From Nitrosovibrio tenuis (GTDB taxonomy: Bacteria; Pseudomonadota; Gammaproteobacteria; Burkholderiales; Nitrosomonadaceae): a stretch of DNA of 64,000 nucleotides. The first letter of the stretch is position 1, and every line of letters begins with the position of its first letter. Below are positions 17,126-27,688 of this stretch, piece by piece. The stretch is taken from the NCBI RefSeq assembly GCF_900109785.1, contig NZ_FOBH01000008.1, positions 43,482 through 107,481 on the forward strand, written 5' to 3'. A model generated the notes under the pieces. It worked only from the letters and a program-made list of their open reading frames with translations, did no database searches and was not told the DNA's origin. Position numbers and translations under genes: made by a program.

Positions 17126-19282
17126 ATGAAGGAAATGACCATGCGAGCACGAGGTTTGCCCAGTTCCTCTGCTACCTTACCCGAGGCCGGATTCCTATTT
17201 AGCGAACTCTCCAGTTATCTCAAGCGCGAGGATGTTTCCGAGCTTCAGAACGTCTATCTTTTCAGTCAAAGCGCCCATTCCGGACAATTCCGCAAATCGG
17301 GCGAACCTTACATCTTCCACCCGCTTGCCGTAGCCAGCATACTCGGCAAGTTACGCCTGGATACCCAGACGCTGGCCGCCGCACTGTTACATGATGTGAT
17401 GGAGGATACCCATATCTCCAAGGCCGAGATCAGTGACCGATTCGGCAAACCTGTCGCGGAGCTTGTGGATGGCGTCTCCAAGCTCGACAAGATCGAGTTC
17501 CAGACTTATGCCGACGCTCAGGCGGAGAATTTTCGCAAGATGCTGCTGGCAATGGCGCAAGATGTCCGCGTCATACTGATCAAATTGGCGGACCGGCTGC
17601 ACAACATGCGCACGCTGGAGGCAATGCGTCCCGAGAAACGGCGCCGTATTGCGCGTGAAACGATGGAGATCTACGCGCCGATCGCCAACCGGCTGGGGCT
17701 CAACAATATCTACCACGAATTGCAGGATCTCAGCTTTCGCTATCTTTTTCCGACGCGTTACCGGGTCCTTGGCAACGCTACCAAGGCAGCGCGGGGAAAT
17801 CGACGCGAAATGGTAACGATAATCCTCGACGCCATGAGGCAGCGGCTGAAAGCGGCAGGGCTGGACGCGGAGGTGAGCGGCCGCGAAAAACAGCTCTATA
17901 GTATTTACAAAAAGATGGTGGAGAAGCACCTCACGTTTTCCGAGGTACTCGACATTTATGGCTTCCGCGTCATCGTCAAGGACGTGCCTTCGTGTTACGT
18001 TGCGCTGGGGACGCTGCATAGCCTGTACCACCCCATTCCCGGAAAATTCAAAGACTACATCGCTATTCCCAAGGCAAACGGCTATCAGTCATTGCACAGC
18101 ACGCTCTGGGGACCTTATGGGACGCCGCTCGAAGTTCAGATTCGCACCCCTGAGATGCACCGAATTGCCGAAGCCGGCGTCGCATCTCACTGGCTCTACA
18201 AGAGTACGGATGCCGATCTTAACGATCTGCACATAAAAACCAATCAGTGGTTGCAAAGTCTGCTGGAAACTCTCAGCGATTCGACCGATTCTCTGGAATT
18301 TCTGGAACACATCAAGGTTGACCTTTTTCCTGGCGAAGTCTATGTATTTACACCTCAAGGCAAGATATTGGCTTTGCCGAAGAATTCAACAGCGGTCGAC
18401 TTCGCCTATGCGGTCCATACGGATATCGGAGACTGTTGCGTGGCTGCCAAAATCAACGGGGAAAGCGTTCCGTTGCGCACGGTTCTTCAAAGCGGCGACC
18501 AGGTCGAGATTGTTACTGCTTCGCATGCAAAACCTAATCCCGCCTGGCTTAATTATGTAGTTACCGGCAAGGCACGTTCCCATATTCGTCGTTTTCTAAA
18601 GACGATGCAATACGATGAATCGGCGAGGCTGGGCGAACGCCTGCTGAATCAGGCTCTAACATCGCTCAAGATCGATCCGCAGACGGTAAGCGCGGCACAA
18701 TGGGACAAGCTGGCGCGTGAAAGCGGCGCTAAATCCAGACAGGACCTGCTTGCAGATATCGGACTGGGAAAGCATCTCCCCGCAGTCATCGCGAGAAGGC
18801 TGGCTTCACCTGCCGAAACCGTTTCAGGCACAACCGGGGTGGGCATCATCACGATATTGGGTACCGAAGGCATGGCGGTGCAATTTGCCAAATGTTGCCG
18901 ACCGATACCGGGAGACCCGATCGTCGGCTTTATCAAGAAAGATCAGGGACTGGTAATTCACACTGATGACTGCCCGGCAATCACAAAAATCCGCGGAACC
19001 TCGGATAACTGGCTGGATGTCGCATGGGGTAAAGACATTACCCGGCATTTCGAAGTCAGCATCAGGTTGATGGTAGCCAATCAGCGTGGGGTATTGGCAA
19101 GAGTGGCGGCCGCAATCGCCGACGCGGGCTCCAATATCGACAACGTTGTGATGGAAGGGGATGGCGCATACACCACCATGAACTTCATGTTGCAGATCCG
19201 CAATCGTCATCATCTGGCTCAAGTGATGCGGGGCTTGAGGCGCATCCCTGAAGTCGAGAAAATCAGCCGAATGAAAGGCTGA
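17126..19282 (+). CDS. spoT: Bifunctional (p)ppGpp synthetase/hydrolase SpoT
   Basis: Makes and degrades the alarmone (p)ppGpp. Domains in order: HD hydrolase (about 45-195; HPLAV, LLHDVMEDT, HNMRTLEAM), synthetase (about 240-370; YSIYKKMVEK, DIYGFRVIV, GYQSLHST), TGS (about 395-455; VFTPQGKILALPKNSTAVDFAY), helical/zinc-finger-like region with CCRPIPGDPIVGF, and a C-terminal ACT domain (about 640-718). The synthetase motif is KFKDY, the RxKD type of bifunctional enzymes rather than the ExDD of RelA. 718 residues, full length. It follows rpoZ by 137 bases. Confidence 0.95.
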   Translation: MKEMTMRARGLPSSSATLPEAGFLFSELSSYLKREDVSELQNVYLFSQSAHSGQFRKSGEPYIFHPLAVASILGKLRLDTQTLAAALLHDVMEDTHISKAEISDRFGKPVAELVDGVSKLDKIEFQTYADAQAENFRKMLLAMAQDVRVILIKLADRLHNMRTLEAMRPEKRRRIARETMEIYAPIANRLGLNNIYHELQDLSFRYLFPTRYRVLGNATKAARGNRREMVTIILDAMRQRLKAAGLDAEVSGREKQLYSIYKKMVEKHLTFSEVLDIYGFRVIVKDVPSCYVALGTLHSLYHPIPGKFKDYIAIPKANGYQSLHSTLWGPYGTPLEVQIRTPEMHRIAEAGVASHWLYKSTDADLNDLHIKTNQWLQSLLETLSDSTDSLEFLEHIKVDLFPGEVYVFTPQGKILALPKNSTAVDFAYAVHTDIGDCCVAAKINGESVPLRTVLQSGDQVEIVTASHAKPNPAWLNYVVTGKARSHIRRFLKTMQYDESARLGERLLNQALTSLKIDPQTVSAAQWDKLARESGAKSRQDLLADIGLGKHLPAVIARRLASPAETVSGTTGVGIITILGTEGMAVQFAKCCRPIPGDPIVGFIKKDQGLVIHTDDCPAITKIRGTSDNWLDVAWGKDITRHFEVSIRLMVANQRGVLARVAAAIADAGSNIDNVVMEGDGAYTTMNFMLQIRNRHHLAQVMRGLRRIPEVEKISRMKG

Positions 19283-19317
19283 AAAAGGCTGACGATTTCC
19301 TATTGCTCCGTTGTGGC

Positions 19318-22300
19318 CTACCTTTCATATGCCAGAACGGGCGCTAGCCACTTTTCTGTTTCTTCCAGCGGCCAGCCTTTACGCTTCGCGTAGTCTTCCA
19401 CCTGATCCTTGCCAATCTTGCCCACTGCAAAATAGTCCGCTCCAGGATGAGAAAAGTAGAAACCCGACACCGCCGCTGTAGGAACCATGGCGTAGGATTC
19501 GGTCACGATGATGCCTGAATTTTCCGGGGCTTTGAGCAGTTCGAACAATGGTCCTTTTTCCGTATGGTCCGGGCACGCCGGGTACCCCGGCGCGGGGCGG
19601 ATGCCGCGATATTCCTCGTTGACCATCTGCTCGTTGCTGAGGTTTTCATCCTTGACGAAACCCCAGAATTCGCGCCGCACCCGCCAGTGCATATGCTCGG
19701 CGAAAGATTCAGCCAGTCGGTCGGCCAGCGCCTTCAACATGATGGCGCTGTAATCGTCATGCGCCTCCTCAAATGCCTTCACGCGGGCATCGATACCGAG
19801 CCCGGCGGTCACTGCGAACGCACCGATAAAGTCCCGAATTCCCGTTTCCCTGGGAGCGACAAAATCGGCGAGGCATAGATTGGGGCGCCCGGCAGGTTTC
19901 ATGGTTTGCTGCCGTAGATTATGAAACGTCATCGCTATCCTGGTACGTGCTTTGTCGGCATAGATTTCTATGTCATCTTTATGGACGGTATTGGCGGGGA
20001 ACAAGCCGAATACGGCATTGGCGCCCAGCCATTTCTGCTCGACGATCTTTTTCAGCATGGCCTGCGCATCGCGATACAGATTGCTGGCCGCCTCGCCTAC
20101 CACTTCATCCTGCAGGATCGCGGGGAAGCGCCCGGACAACTCCCATGCCTGGAAGAATGGCGTCCAGTCTATGAACGGAACCAGTTTTTCCAGGGGATAA
20201 TTTCGCAGGGACCTCACGCCGATAAAGTCCGGTTCAGGCGGAGTGTAGCTTTCCCACTCGGTTTTAAAAGCATTTTTGCGCGCTTCCGCTATGGATAACA
20301 TTGGCGATGGCCCCTTTTTGGCTTTATGCTGGGTGCGCACTCTCTCGTATTCCGTTTTCAGATCCTGAACATAACCAGCTCGCAAATCTTGGGATAGAAG
20401 ATTGCTGCAGACCCCGACAGCACGGCTTGCATCAGGTACCCATACCGTAACGCCGCTGTAATTCGGCGCGACCTTCACGGCGGTATGTACGCGCGAAGTG
20501 GTTGCGCCGCCGATCAATAAAGGTATGGTAAAGCCTTCACGTTCCATTTCTTTCGCCACATGCGCCATTTCTTCCAAGGAGGGCGTGATCAACCCGGATA
20601 GTCCGATCATATCGGCATTTTCCCGCCGAGCCATGTCCAGAATCTGGGCGCAAGGCACCATCACGCCCATATTGACGACTTCATAATTGTTGCACTGGAG
20701 TACCACCGTAACGATATTCTTGCCGATGTCATGCACATCGCCCTTTACCGTGGCGATGACGATCTTGCCCTTGGGCCTGGAATCGCCCGATAATTTCTTT
20801 TCCGCTTCAATAAACGGCAGGAGGTGCGCTACCGCCTGCTTCATCACGCGCGCGGATTTGACGACCTGGGGCAGGAACATTTTGCCTGAGCCGAATAGGT
20901 CGCCCACCACGTTCATCCCATTCATCAGCGGCCCTTCGATTACCTGTATGGGCCTGCCCCCGTCCCTGGCGATTTCCAGCCGTGCCGCTTCGGTATCTTC
21001 CACTATATAGGTGGTGATGCCCCGGACGAGCGCATGGGTAAGGCGTTCCTGTATGGGCTGGTCCCGCCAGGAAAGGTCTTCGGTTATCTCCTTGCTTTGC
21101 CCCTTGAAGCTCTCGGCAAATTCCACCAGCCGTTCGGTGGGGCTGGCGTCGCCGCCTTCCTTGGGCTTGCGGTTGAGCAGCACGTCCTCCACGCGTTCGA
21201 GCAAATCCTTGGGAATGTCCGAATAAACGCCCAGCTGCCCGGCGTTGACAATGCCCATGGTCATGCCGGCTCGCACCGCGTGGTAAAGGAAAGCGGTATG
21301 GATCGCCTCCCGCACCGGCTCGTTGCCGCGAAAAGAAAAGGACACGTTGGAGACGCCCCCGCTCACCTTGGCATACGGCAGGGTTTGCTTGATGAGACGG
21401 GTGGCCTCGATGAAATCCAGGCCGTAATTGTTGTGTTCCTCGATACCGGTGGCGACCGCGAAAATGTTGGGATCGAAAATGATGTCCTCTGGCGGAAAGC
21501 CGACCTGATCCACGAGAATGCGATAACAGCGCGTGCAAATTTCCACCTTACGTTCTTTTGTATCAGCCTGACCCGACTCGTCGAACGCCATCACAATCAC
21601 CGCCGCTCCGTAGCGGCGGGCCAGTTTTGCATGCTCGATAAACTCCGCCTCCCCCTCCTTCAAACTGATGGAATTGATGATGGCCTTGCCCTGCACGCAT
21701 TTAAGTCCCGCTTCGATTACTGACCACTTGCTTGAATCGATCATTATCGGAGCACGGCTGATGTCCGGTTCGGCGGCGACAAGATTCAGGAACGTCACCA
21801 TCGCCTTCTGCGAGTCGAGCATCGCTTCGTCCATATTGACATCGATGATTTGCGCGCCGTTTTCCACTTGATTTCGGGCTACGCTCAGGGCTTCAGCATA
21901 ATTGTTACCCAGTATCAAACGGGCAAAGGCTTTCGAGCCCGTGACATTAGTGCGTTCGCCCACGTTCACGAACAGTGAGTCGTCGCCGATGCTAAGCGGT
22001 TCCAGACCCGATAGCCGCAGCTTCTTTGGAATGTCGGGGATGGCCCGTGGCGGGATATTACCCACTGCATCGGCGATGGCCTTGATATGTGCGGGCGTAG
22101 TGCCGCAGCAACCGCCGACAATATTGACAAAGCCCGATTGCGCAAATCCCTTGATCAGACTTGCGGTATATTCGGGCGACTCGTCGTAGCCGGTTTCCGC
22201 CAGCGGATTGGGCAGTCCGGCATTGGGATGCGCACTGACATATACGCCGGCAACCCGGGATAGCTCTTCAATGTAAGGACGCATCAATTCCGCTCCCAAG

Positions 22301-23049
22301 GCACAGTTAAGTCCCACTGATAATGGACGTGCGTTACTTACAGAATTCCAGAAGGCCTCGGGCGTTTGGCCGGAGAGCGTGCGGCCTGACGCATCGGTGA
22401 TGGTTGCTGAGATCATCACAGGCACTCGCATGCCGTGGGTCTCAAAATACTGATCGATGGCAAATAGTGCAGCCTTTGCGTTGAGTGTATCGAATATCGT
22501 CTCGACCAGCAGTATGTCCGCGCCACCGTCAATCAAGCCGCTAATGGAGACTGAGTAATCCGCCACCAGCTGATCGAAGGTGATGCCGCGAAAACCTGGG
22601 TCGTTCACATCCGGCGAAATCGATGCGGTTTTGGTGGTTGGACCCAGCACTCCCGCAACAAAGCGTGGCTTTTCCGGCGTTCTGGTCTCCATAGCCTGTG
22701 CGGCTTCCCGAGCCAGCTTGGCTCCCGCAAAATTCAGCTCGTATACCAAATCCTCCATGTAGTAATCCGACATCGAGGCAGCGGTGGAGTTGAATGTGTT
22801 GGTCTCGATGATGTCCGCTCCGGCTTCCAGATAGCCGGTATGAATGGCACGGATAATTTGTGGCTGGGTAAGTGTCAGAAGGTCATTATTGCCTTTCACA
22901 TCGTGCGGAAAATCGGCAAAGCGCGACCCGCGATAATCCGCCTCGTTGAGCTTGTAGCTCTGAATCATCGTGCCCATGGCGCCGTCCAGCATCAGGATGC
23001 GGCGGGCCAGGAGGTCTTGAAGTAATGTGGCGCGGGGATGCTCTTTCAT
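19318..23049 (-). CDS. metH: Cobalamin-dependent methionine synthase MetH
   Basis: Transfers methyl from methyltetrahydrofolate via cobalamin to homocysteine. Full four-module length (1243 residues): homocysteine-binding barrel with the zinc CC pair at about 313-314 (GGCCGTTP), pterin-binding domain (about 355-620; [14 protein letters not shown]), cobalamin-binding domain with DVHDIG (axial His773) and the C-terminal SAM-dependent reactivation domain (about 900-1243; [15 protein letters not shown]). It regenerates methionine for the SAM used by the radical SAM and methyltransferase genes nearby, a metabolic rather than operonic link. No riboswitch is apparent in the 181 bases upstream. Confidence 0.97.
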   Translation of the reverse strand: MKEHPRATLLQDLLARRILMLDGAMGTMIQSYKLNEADYRGSRFADFPHDVKGNNDLLTLTQPQIIRAIHTGYLEAGADIIETNTFNSTAASMSDYYMEDLVYELNFAGAKLAREAAQAMETRTPEKPRFVAGVLGPTTKTASISPDVNDPGFRGITFDQLVADYSVSISGLIDGGADILLVETIFDTLNAKAALFAIDQYFETHGMRVPVMISATITDASGRTLSGQTPEAFWNSVSNARPLSVGLNCALGAELMRPYIEELSRVAGVYVSAHPNAGLPNPLAETGYDESPEYTASLIKGFAQSGFVNIVGGCCGTTPAHIKAIADAVGNIPPRAIPDIPKKLRLSGLEPLSIGDDSLFVNVGERTNVTGSKAFARLILGNNYAEALSVARNQVENGAQIIDVNMDEAMLDSQKAMVTFLNLVAAEPDISRAPIMIDSSKWSVIEAGLKCVQGKAIINSISLKEGEAEFIEHAKLARRYGAAVIVMAFDESGQADTKERKVEICTRCYRILVDQVGFPPEDIIFDPNIFAVATGIEEHNNYGLDFIEATRLIKQTLPYAKVSGGVSNVSFSFRGNEPVREAIHTAFLYHAVRAGMTMGIVNAGQLGVYSDIPKDLLERVEDVLLNRKPKEGGDASPTERLVEFAESFKGQSKEITEDLSWRDQPIQERLTHALVRGITTYIVEDTEAARLEIARDGGRPIQVIEGPLMNGMNVVGDLFGSGKMFLPQVVKSARVMKQAVAHLLPFIEAEKKLSGDSRPKGKIVIATVKGDVHDIGKNIVTVVLQCNNYEVVNMGVMVPCAQILDMARRENADMIGLSGLITPSLEEMAHVAKEMEREGFTIPLLIGGATTSRVHTAVKVAPNYSGVTVWVPDASRAVGVCSNLLSQDLRAGYVQDLKTEYERVRTQHKAKKGPSPMLSIAEARKNAFKTEWESYTPPEPDFIGVRSLRNYPLEKLVPFIDWTPFFQAWELSGRFPAILQDEVVGEAASNLYRDAQAMLKKIVEQKWLGANAVFGLFPANTVHKDDIEIYADKARTRIAMTFHNLRQQTMKPAGRPNLCLADFVAPRETGIRDFIGAFAVTAGLGIDARVKAFEEAHDDYSAIMLKALADRLAESFAEHMHWRVRREFWGFVKDENLSNEQMVNEEYRGIRPAPGYPACPDHTEKGPLFELLKAPENSGIIVTESYAMVPTAAVSGFYFSHPGADYFAVGKIGKDQVEDYAKRKGWPLEETEKWLAPVLAYER

Positions 23050-23230
23050 GACGGGGCTGGTTCCGGTAGAGGCTGGATTCTATCACGCCAGCTCTGCATA
23101 TTTTATCGGCACACTTCTGCCCGAGATGGCACTTACCGGGCGAGAAGGGGAAGAATGAGAAAGAATCGAATAAATTACTGAGGTAACAACACCGCGGATT
23201 AGTTTGTGGCAACGTGGCGTCGATTTCGGC

Positions 23231-25198
23231 TCATTCGGCCGAGATCCTGTCCAAAACCCGCGTTGCGGATCGGAGCGCACCTTCTATGAATCCCTGATAA
23301 TCCGAAAATGCTTCACCGCAAATATGGACATTCGACCTGGCATTATCCTGATCCAGGGAAAATGCTTCAAGATACTCGATGTGCTTCCAGGACATCACGC
23401 CTGGCAACCATCCGTGGGCGGCTGCGCCAAAAGGTTTTTTGCCCCAATCGCGCATACCGCAGGCGAGGAGGCGATCCTGCGTAAAATCATGGTGCTCATA
23501 GTCCCGCGCAAACTGCACAAAACGCTGCCACAACCGAGGATAATCCGGACCTTTCTCTTTCCTTGAAAACCAGGTCTTGGCCATCTCCTGGATCTCAAGC
23601 TGAGGATCTTCCAGATTTTCTGCTGGATCCCGATGGCTTTTTTGGTGATCGCATTCGATCTCTCTCAGGTAGTCGGACCAGAATGTGATCGCCGGGCGGT
23701 CCGTGTATACCATGATCAGCCCTTTTGTTCTGTCGTTGCTTTTCACATAGAGCAGCTCACGTGTAGGGAGATCCGCGGCATAGCGGTTCAGAGGCCTGTT
23801 GTCTTCCCACCAGGGTCTTTCGATAACAAAGAAGCACTTCAATAACGGTAGGCAGGCGACGGCGTTCAATGCTTTCTTGAGGTAAACGGGCGGATTTCCA
23901 CCCCAGGATATCTCTTCGAGCGGACGCTTGGGCAAAGCAAGAATTACCCTTTTCGCCCTAACGAGTTGTTCCTCCTTATTCTCATACTCCTCATTCGTGA
24001 CCGTGAATCCGACATTAATAGCATCGCCATCAGATTGAATATCAGTTACTTTTGTATTTTTCTGAATTTGAATACACAGTGATGGATTCTCTTCCCGGGC
24101 TTTGTGAAGTTTTTCCAGAAGCCTCCAGATGATCCGGCTCATGCCTCCGCGAATGCCGCGAAGCGATCCTGTGCTTCGAATTGCTCTAAGCCAAAATATA
24201 ATCCACTCGGCAGCATTCAGATTCTCGTGTACAAAATGATAGTAACTTCCCCAGTCCCTGATCTTGACTACGGCGTAATGGCTTAACACCTCGCTGAGGA
24301 CATTCCAGAACCCCAAGTTCCAAAGCGGCTCGCCTCTGAAACGGGCGTGTTGGCGAATCCTTACGAAATCCTCGTCGGTAAGATTGTGGATCCATTCGAG
24401 CAGTTCTCCTTTCCAGTAATGGCGGTAAAAGAACGCTGCATCATGCAAATTCCTCCACTGCTCATTGGCGGCATCGGTATGCCAGGGACCTGATTTTTTC
24501 TTATTCTCTTCTTTATTGAGCGCTTGTGAATCCGTCGCCTCGGGTTCAATGTCTTCAACGAGTTCAAAGATCCGCCTGAGAGCCAGTATCATCAAGTCGA
24601 AAGGCGTTTTCTGTTGAGCTTCCTCCTCGCGAAGGGTGAATCTGGGCTCCATCGGATCTTCCGAGATATATGAAGAAAACGGTACCAGATCATCCAGGCT
24701 TTCTTCTTCACCCGGAGTTTGTTCTCTGATTCCCAATTCGCTGAGCAACGCTTCCAATAAAGGTTGATCACGCGGCTCAATCCTCATTGGTCCGAATTCC
24801 GCGCGAAAATACTCAATCGTTGATACTTTTTCAACTTCTCTACCGTCTTTTTGTACCCACTTCTTCTCTACAGGGCCTTTATAAGGAGATTCCTTGTCTG
24901 CGCGTGGCTTGGAAGGGTCTGGGGGTGCGGCTGCGAAATCCCAGTTGCACGGGTCCCATGTATCTTGAAACCCGATGGCCTCTCCCTTCTGCTCGCCAGT
25001 TCTTTGCAAGGACCAGGTTTCTATCCGGCCCCCAAATCGGCTCGATGCTTCGAGAAGAAGAATGCTTTGAATGTTGAGCGCACCGCCCTTGTTTTTCTTG
25101 ATGAGTTCATGGCAGCAATATAAGCCCGCAATACCGCCGCCTACGATAACCACATCATAGGGCCCCGCGAATTGCGTATCGATTTTATTATCTGACAT
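23231..25198 (-). CDS. FAD-dependent amine oxidase-like protein, last gene of the RiPP-like operon
   Basis: A 655-residue flavoprotein. The N-terminus has the dinucleotide-binding motif DVVIVGGGIAGLYCCHEL (about 15-32), then an acidic and Arg pair in the FAD ribose segment (LLLEASSRFGGRIETW). The C-terminus (ARSNVHICGEAFSDYQGFIEGALRSA) is the second FAD-contact motif of flavin-containing amine oxidases. The middle is longer and more divergent than in monoamine oxidases, so the substrate cannot be guessed. No signal peptide. It overlaps the TPR gene by 11 bases. In this operon it could oxidise an amine or C-N bond of the modified peptide, or supply electrons; inference only. Confidence 0.8.
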   Translation of the reverse strand: MSDNKIDTQFAGPYDVVIVGGGIAGLYCCHELIKKNKGGALNIQSILLLEASSRFGGRIETWSLQRTGEQKGEAIGFQDTWDPCNWDFAAAPPDPSKPRADKESPYKGPVEKKWVQKDGREVEKVSTIEYFRAEFGPMRIEPRDQPLLEALLSELGIREQTPGEEESLDDLVPFSSYISEDPMEPRFTLREEEAQQKTPFDLMILALRRIFELVEDIEPEATDSQALNKEENKKKSGPWHTDAANEQWRNLHDAAFFYRHYWKGELLEWIHNLTDEDFVRIRQHARFRGEPLWNLGFWNVLSEVLSHYAVVKIRDWGSYYHFVHENLNAAEWIIFWLRAIRSTGSLRGIRGGMSRIIWRLLEKLHKAREENPSLCIQIQKNTKVTDIQSDGDAINVGFTVTNEEYENKEEQLVRAKRVILALPKRPLEEISWGGNPPVYLKKALNAVACLPLLKCFFVIERPWWEDNRPLNRYAADLPTRELLYVKSNDRTKGLIMVYTDRPAITFWSDYLREIECDHQKSHRDPAENLEDPQLEIQEMAKTWFSRKEKGPDYPRLWQRFVQFARDYEHHDFTQDRLLACGMRDWGKKPFGAAAHGWLPGVMSWKHIEYLEAFSLDQDNARSNVHICGEAFSDYQGFIEGALRSATRVLDRISAE

Positions 25199-25775
25199 GG
25201 ACGTTTGTTTGTAATCGCCGTAGCTCTTCCCTGGAATAGCGGTATTCCGGGTCCAAGGCTAGTGCCGCTTTAAAACAGAGTACTGCCTCGGGGGACCTTC
25301 CGAGCTGCCGCAGGCATACCCCTTTGTTGTGATACACCACTGCCCGGTTATTATCGATGGCCAGGGAGACGTCGTAAAGCGGCAGTGCTTCCTCGTACCG
25401 GCCTATATCAAACAGAACATTTCCCCATTCGTTGAGTGCCGGAGCATAACGTGAATCAAATCCCAGCGCCACGCGAAAGGCGGCAATTGCGGCCTCGGGC
25501 TGGCCAAGATCCCGGCGAATCAGCCCCATGTTCCCCCAGTGCATCGGGCTCCACGGCTCCAGGCGTAAAGCTGTGTTGAAGTGGATAAGAGCCGCGTTGA
25601 AATCCTTACGGGTCCACGCAACATTTCCCAGGCCACGCCAGATATCGGCACTGTCCGGCTGCTCCTCAGCTTTTTTCTGAAAGAAAAGCTGGGCTTCCTG
25701 AAGTCTTCCGTTCCGCCATGCCTCGTAACCGGGCATAAGCGCCTCATCGAGCGGGGGCCAGTCACTCCATTGCAT
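25188..25775 (-). CDS. Tetratricopeptide-repeat protein in the RiPP-like operon
   Basis: A 195-residue protein made almost entirely of about five TPR units (from about residue 14 to 186). The typical positions are visible, for example WRGLGNVAWTRKDFNAALIHF, HWGNMGLIRRDLGQPEAAI, NEWGNVLFDIGRYEEAL and YHNKGVCLRQLGRSPEAV. TPR proteins bind peptide segments or other proteins, so this may be a scaffold for the precursor or the enzymes. There is no signal peptide. It lies 6 bases after the 2OG oxygenase gene and overlaps the amine oxidase gene. Confidence 0.85.
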   Translation of the reverse strand: MQWSDWPPLDEALMPGYEAWRNGRLQEAQLFFQKKAEEQPDSADIWRGLGNVAWTRKDFNAALIHFNTALRLEPWSPMHWGNMGLIRRDLGQPEAAIAAFRVALGFDSRYAPALNEWGNVLFDIGRYEEALPLYDVSLAIDNNRAVVYHNKGVCLRQLGRSPEAVLCFKAALALDPEYRYSREELRRLQTNVHVR

Positions 25776-25781
25776 ACCGTT

Positions 25782-26444
25782 TCAGGTTGGTGAGATTGCC
25801 AATTGATAGCAGCCTGCCAGCATCGTCATATTTTCCCCCGCGGCCAATCCGGGCCGCAGGTGCGCCTGCTCGGCTCCATTCAGAAAGACGATCCGGTTCG
25901 ACAACCCGGTGATACGAACCAACAGCTCACTCGAGGCATTGTCGCCGCGAAAGACATGCAATTGAAGCCCTGCCGTGGGAGGGGCGGGGGGAGCCCAGGT
26001 GGTTTTGAGGTATACAAGCAAAGCGATCCGGCAGGCATCCCTTTTATCGCAGTGTTCGCCCATGTGTTGGCCGGGGCCATCGTAATATGTATAACAGCTG
26101 GCGCTCCAGGACGGAACAAGCCTGTGGCCGGTCACTTGCTCCAGGGAAGCAAGCACCGATCCCGAAGAGAGGAAACTGCGCGCATGGGGTCCGAGATGTG
26201 CGCGCAAATTATTCTGGGAGATTTCTCCGGGGCACCGCTCAGCAACCAGGCTCCAGCTCGCGTTCCGGCGTTGCCTAAGGGCCTCATCCAATAGCCTCAG
26301 GTGCGCGCCAGTATCAAGAGCGGGAGGACCCAATACCGCTGCACCCCGGTTGTCGAATTCAGTTCGGAGCCGCGCAAGCGAGACTCGATCGATCTCAAGT
26401 TCGGGTTCGCCAGTGATCGTTGCGGCAGAGGTAAAACTGATCAT
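25782..26444 (-). CDS. 2OG-Fe(II) oxygenase-like protein
   Basis: A 220-residue protein with the facial-triad pattern of 2-oxoglutarate/iron oxygenases: His131-Cys-Asp133 within GEHCDKRDACRIALLVYL, and a distal His195 in EQAHLRPG. Arg197 or a nearby basic residue could hold 2-oxoglutarate, although the usual spacing after the distal His is longer, so this part is unsure. The YTYYDGPGQHMGEHCD context resembles prolyl/aspartyl-hydroxylase-like double-stranded beta-helix folds. It overlaps the HExxH gene by 4 bases. A likely job is hydroxylation of residues in the repeat precursor. Confidence 0.7.
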   Translation of the reverse strand: MISFTSAATITGEPELEIDRVSLARLRTEFDNRGAAVLGPPALDTGAHLRLLDEALRQRRNASWSLVAERCPGEISQNNLRAHLGPHARSFLSSGSVLASLEQVTGHRLVPSWSASCYTYYDGPGQHMGEHCDKRDACRIALLVYLKTTWAPPAPPTAGLQLHVFRGDNASSELLVRITGLSNRIVFLNGAEQAHLRPGLAAGENMTMLAGCYQLAISPT

Positions 26445-27688
26445 AGCAATGCTTCCTCACGGGAAAATTCCTCCAGCAGCATCGCTCCAAGCCGCGTTGG
26501 AATCGCATGCTGGCGAAGTGTCATGCTGGCCTGAATTATATTGCGCTTTTGTCGCTGATAAATCGCAGCGGAAGCCCATGCGTTGGAAAGCCTCTCTCCC
26601 AGTCTGCGATGATAGCGGCAAACATTCAGAAAAGCATGCACGCCATCCAACAGCCCGCGTAGCGGTCGTAAATCCGGCCGCCAGGGGGAAGTGAAACCGG
26701 CGGCTTCCGATTCTGGTGTGCGAGCAGCTGCAAGGGGGTCATAGAGCCGGAACACATTCATCCTCACATGGCTGGATTCATGGCAGAGCAGATCGCCGAT
26801 GCGCTCGATGTCATCGGCACTCATGAAAATCGTCCCCGGTAGTTCCGAGGGGCTATGGCTGCGCGAATAGCTGCGCTGCTTCAGAATACATAACGCTTGG
26901 ACATGCCGTTGGAGCGCATGATAGGCGAGCGGCCATACCTGACTGAGGAGTTCCAGCGCCGCCTCAATGCGTTCCGCTGCCGGGCCAATTTCATGGTCCG
27001 CTGCGGGCCCGAAACCTGATAACAGGGGAGCAGTTTCAGCTATGGAATTAAGAACGGGAAAACCCCCGATATGGGGCAGAGGCTTTAGTCGGGAATGGGA
27101 AAAGCCCGATGGCAACCTGCTCCCATCGTTAGGCAACGTCAGGGTCAATCCGTCGCTCCAGGTGAAACGCGTATTCCCCTCACTTTCCACCACCGCTATC
27201 GTAACCTCGGGGGGGCCACTGAAAAGCAGAGCATGGGCGTGCGGCAAATAAAATGCTCCATCGGTGAACAGACACGGAGGTAAAACAAAGGCGATGTTGC
27301 GGACGTCGGGGTGATGAAGCAAGTTCCGAATCCCTGACAAAACACGTTTCTTTTCGTCAAGGCGACTGAAATCAGCTCGATCCACGCAGGGAACGGTATC
27401 AATTTCCGCCAGGGGAGTCGAGAACAGCCGCGCGCGGCTACCGGCGAACAAGCTGCCAAGCACAGCAATCGCTCGCTGCGCAAGTTGAGCTTCGCTGGAA
27501 TCCGCCGCGGCAACTGCCGCGTCCAGTTGGTGTCGCCAACGCTCTGCCCGCCTTAAAGCGGCGAGCCCAAACAGCACGTCGACGGTATTACCCGGTGCGG
27601 AGGGATAGCACAAGCCGGCGCAGTCATTCAGCACATACTTTAAAAACGGTTCCGTAGAGCCCGCCTGGCGAGCGTCCTCTGCGTTCAC
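26441..27688 (-). CDS. HExxH-motif putative peptide-modification protein
   Basis: A 415-residue protein with the metal motif HESSH (303-307) followed by VRMNVFRLYDPL. It fits the group annotated as HEXXH-motif putative peptide-modification proteins, which accompany radical SAM/SPASM maturases. In FxsB-type maturases such a domain is fused behind the radical SAM part; here the two are separate and overlap by 4 bases. Some HExxH members are reported as 2-oxoglutarate-dependent peptide beta-hydroxylases, others are thought inactive; the intact motif here favours activity. The N-terminal half (1-290) has no motif I recognise. Confidence 0.72.
   Translation of the reverse strand: MNAEDARQAGSTEPFLKYVLNDCAGLCYPSAPGNTVDVLFGLAALRRAERWRHQLDAAVAAADSSEAQLAQRAIAVLGSLFAGSRARLFSTPLAEIDTVPCVDRADFSRLDEKKRVLSGIRNLLHHPDVRNIAFVLPPCLFTDGAFYLPHAHALLFSGPPEVTIAVVESEGNTRFTWSDGLTLTLPNDGSRLPSGFSHSRLKPLPHIGGFPVLNSIAETAPLLSGFGPAADHEIGPAAERIEAALELLSQVWPLAYHALQRHVQALCILKQRSYSRSHSPSELPGTIFMSADDIERIGDLLCHESSHVRMNVFRLYDPLAAARTPESEAAGFTSPWRPDLRPLRGLLDGVHAFLNVCRYHRRLGERLSNAWASAAIYQRQKRNIIQASMTLRQHAIPTRLGAMLLEEFSREEALL

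Noticed and set aside
23050..23230. Cobalamin or SAH riboswitch upstream of metH
   Set aside because: No box matching either class was found in this short gap.
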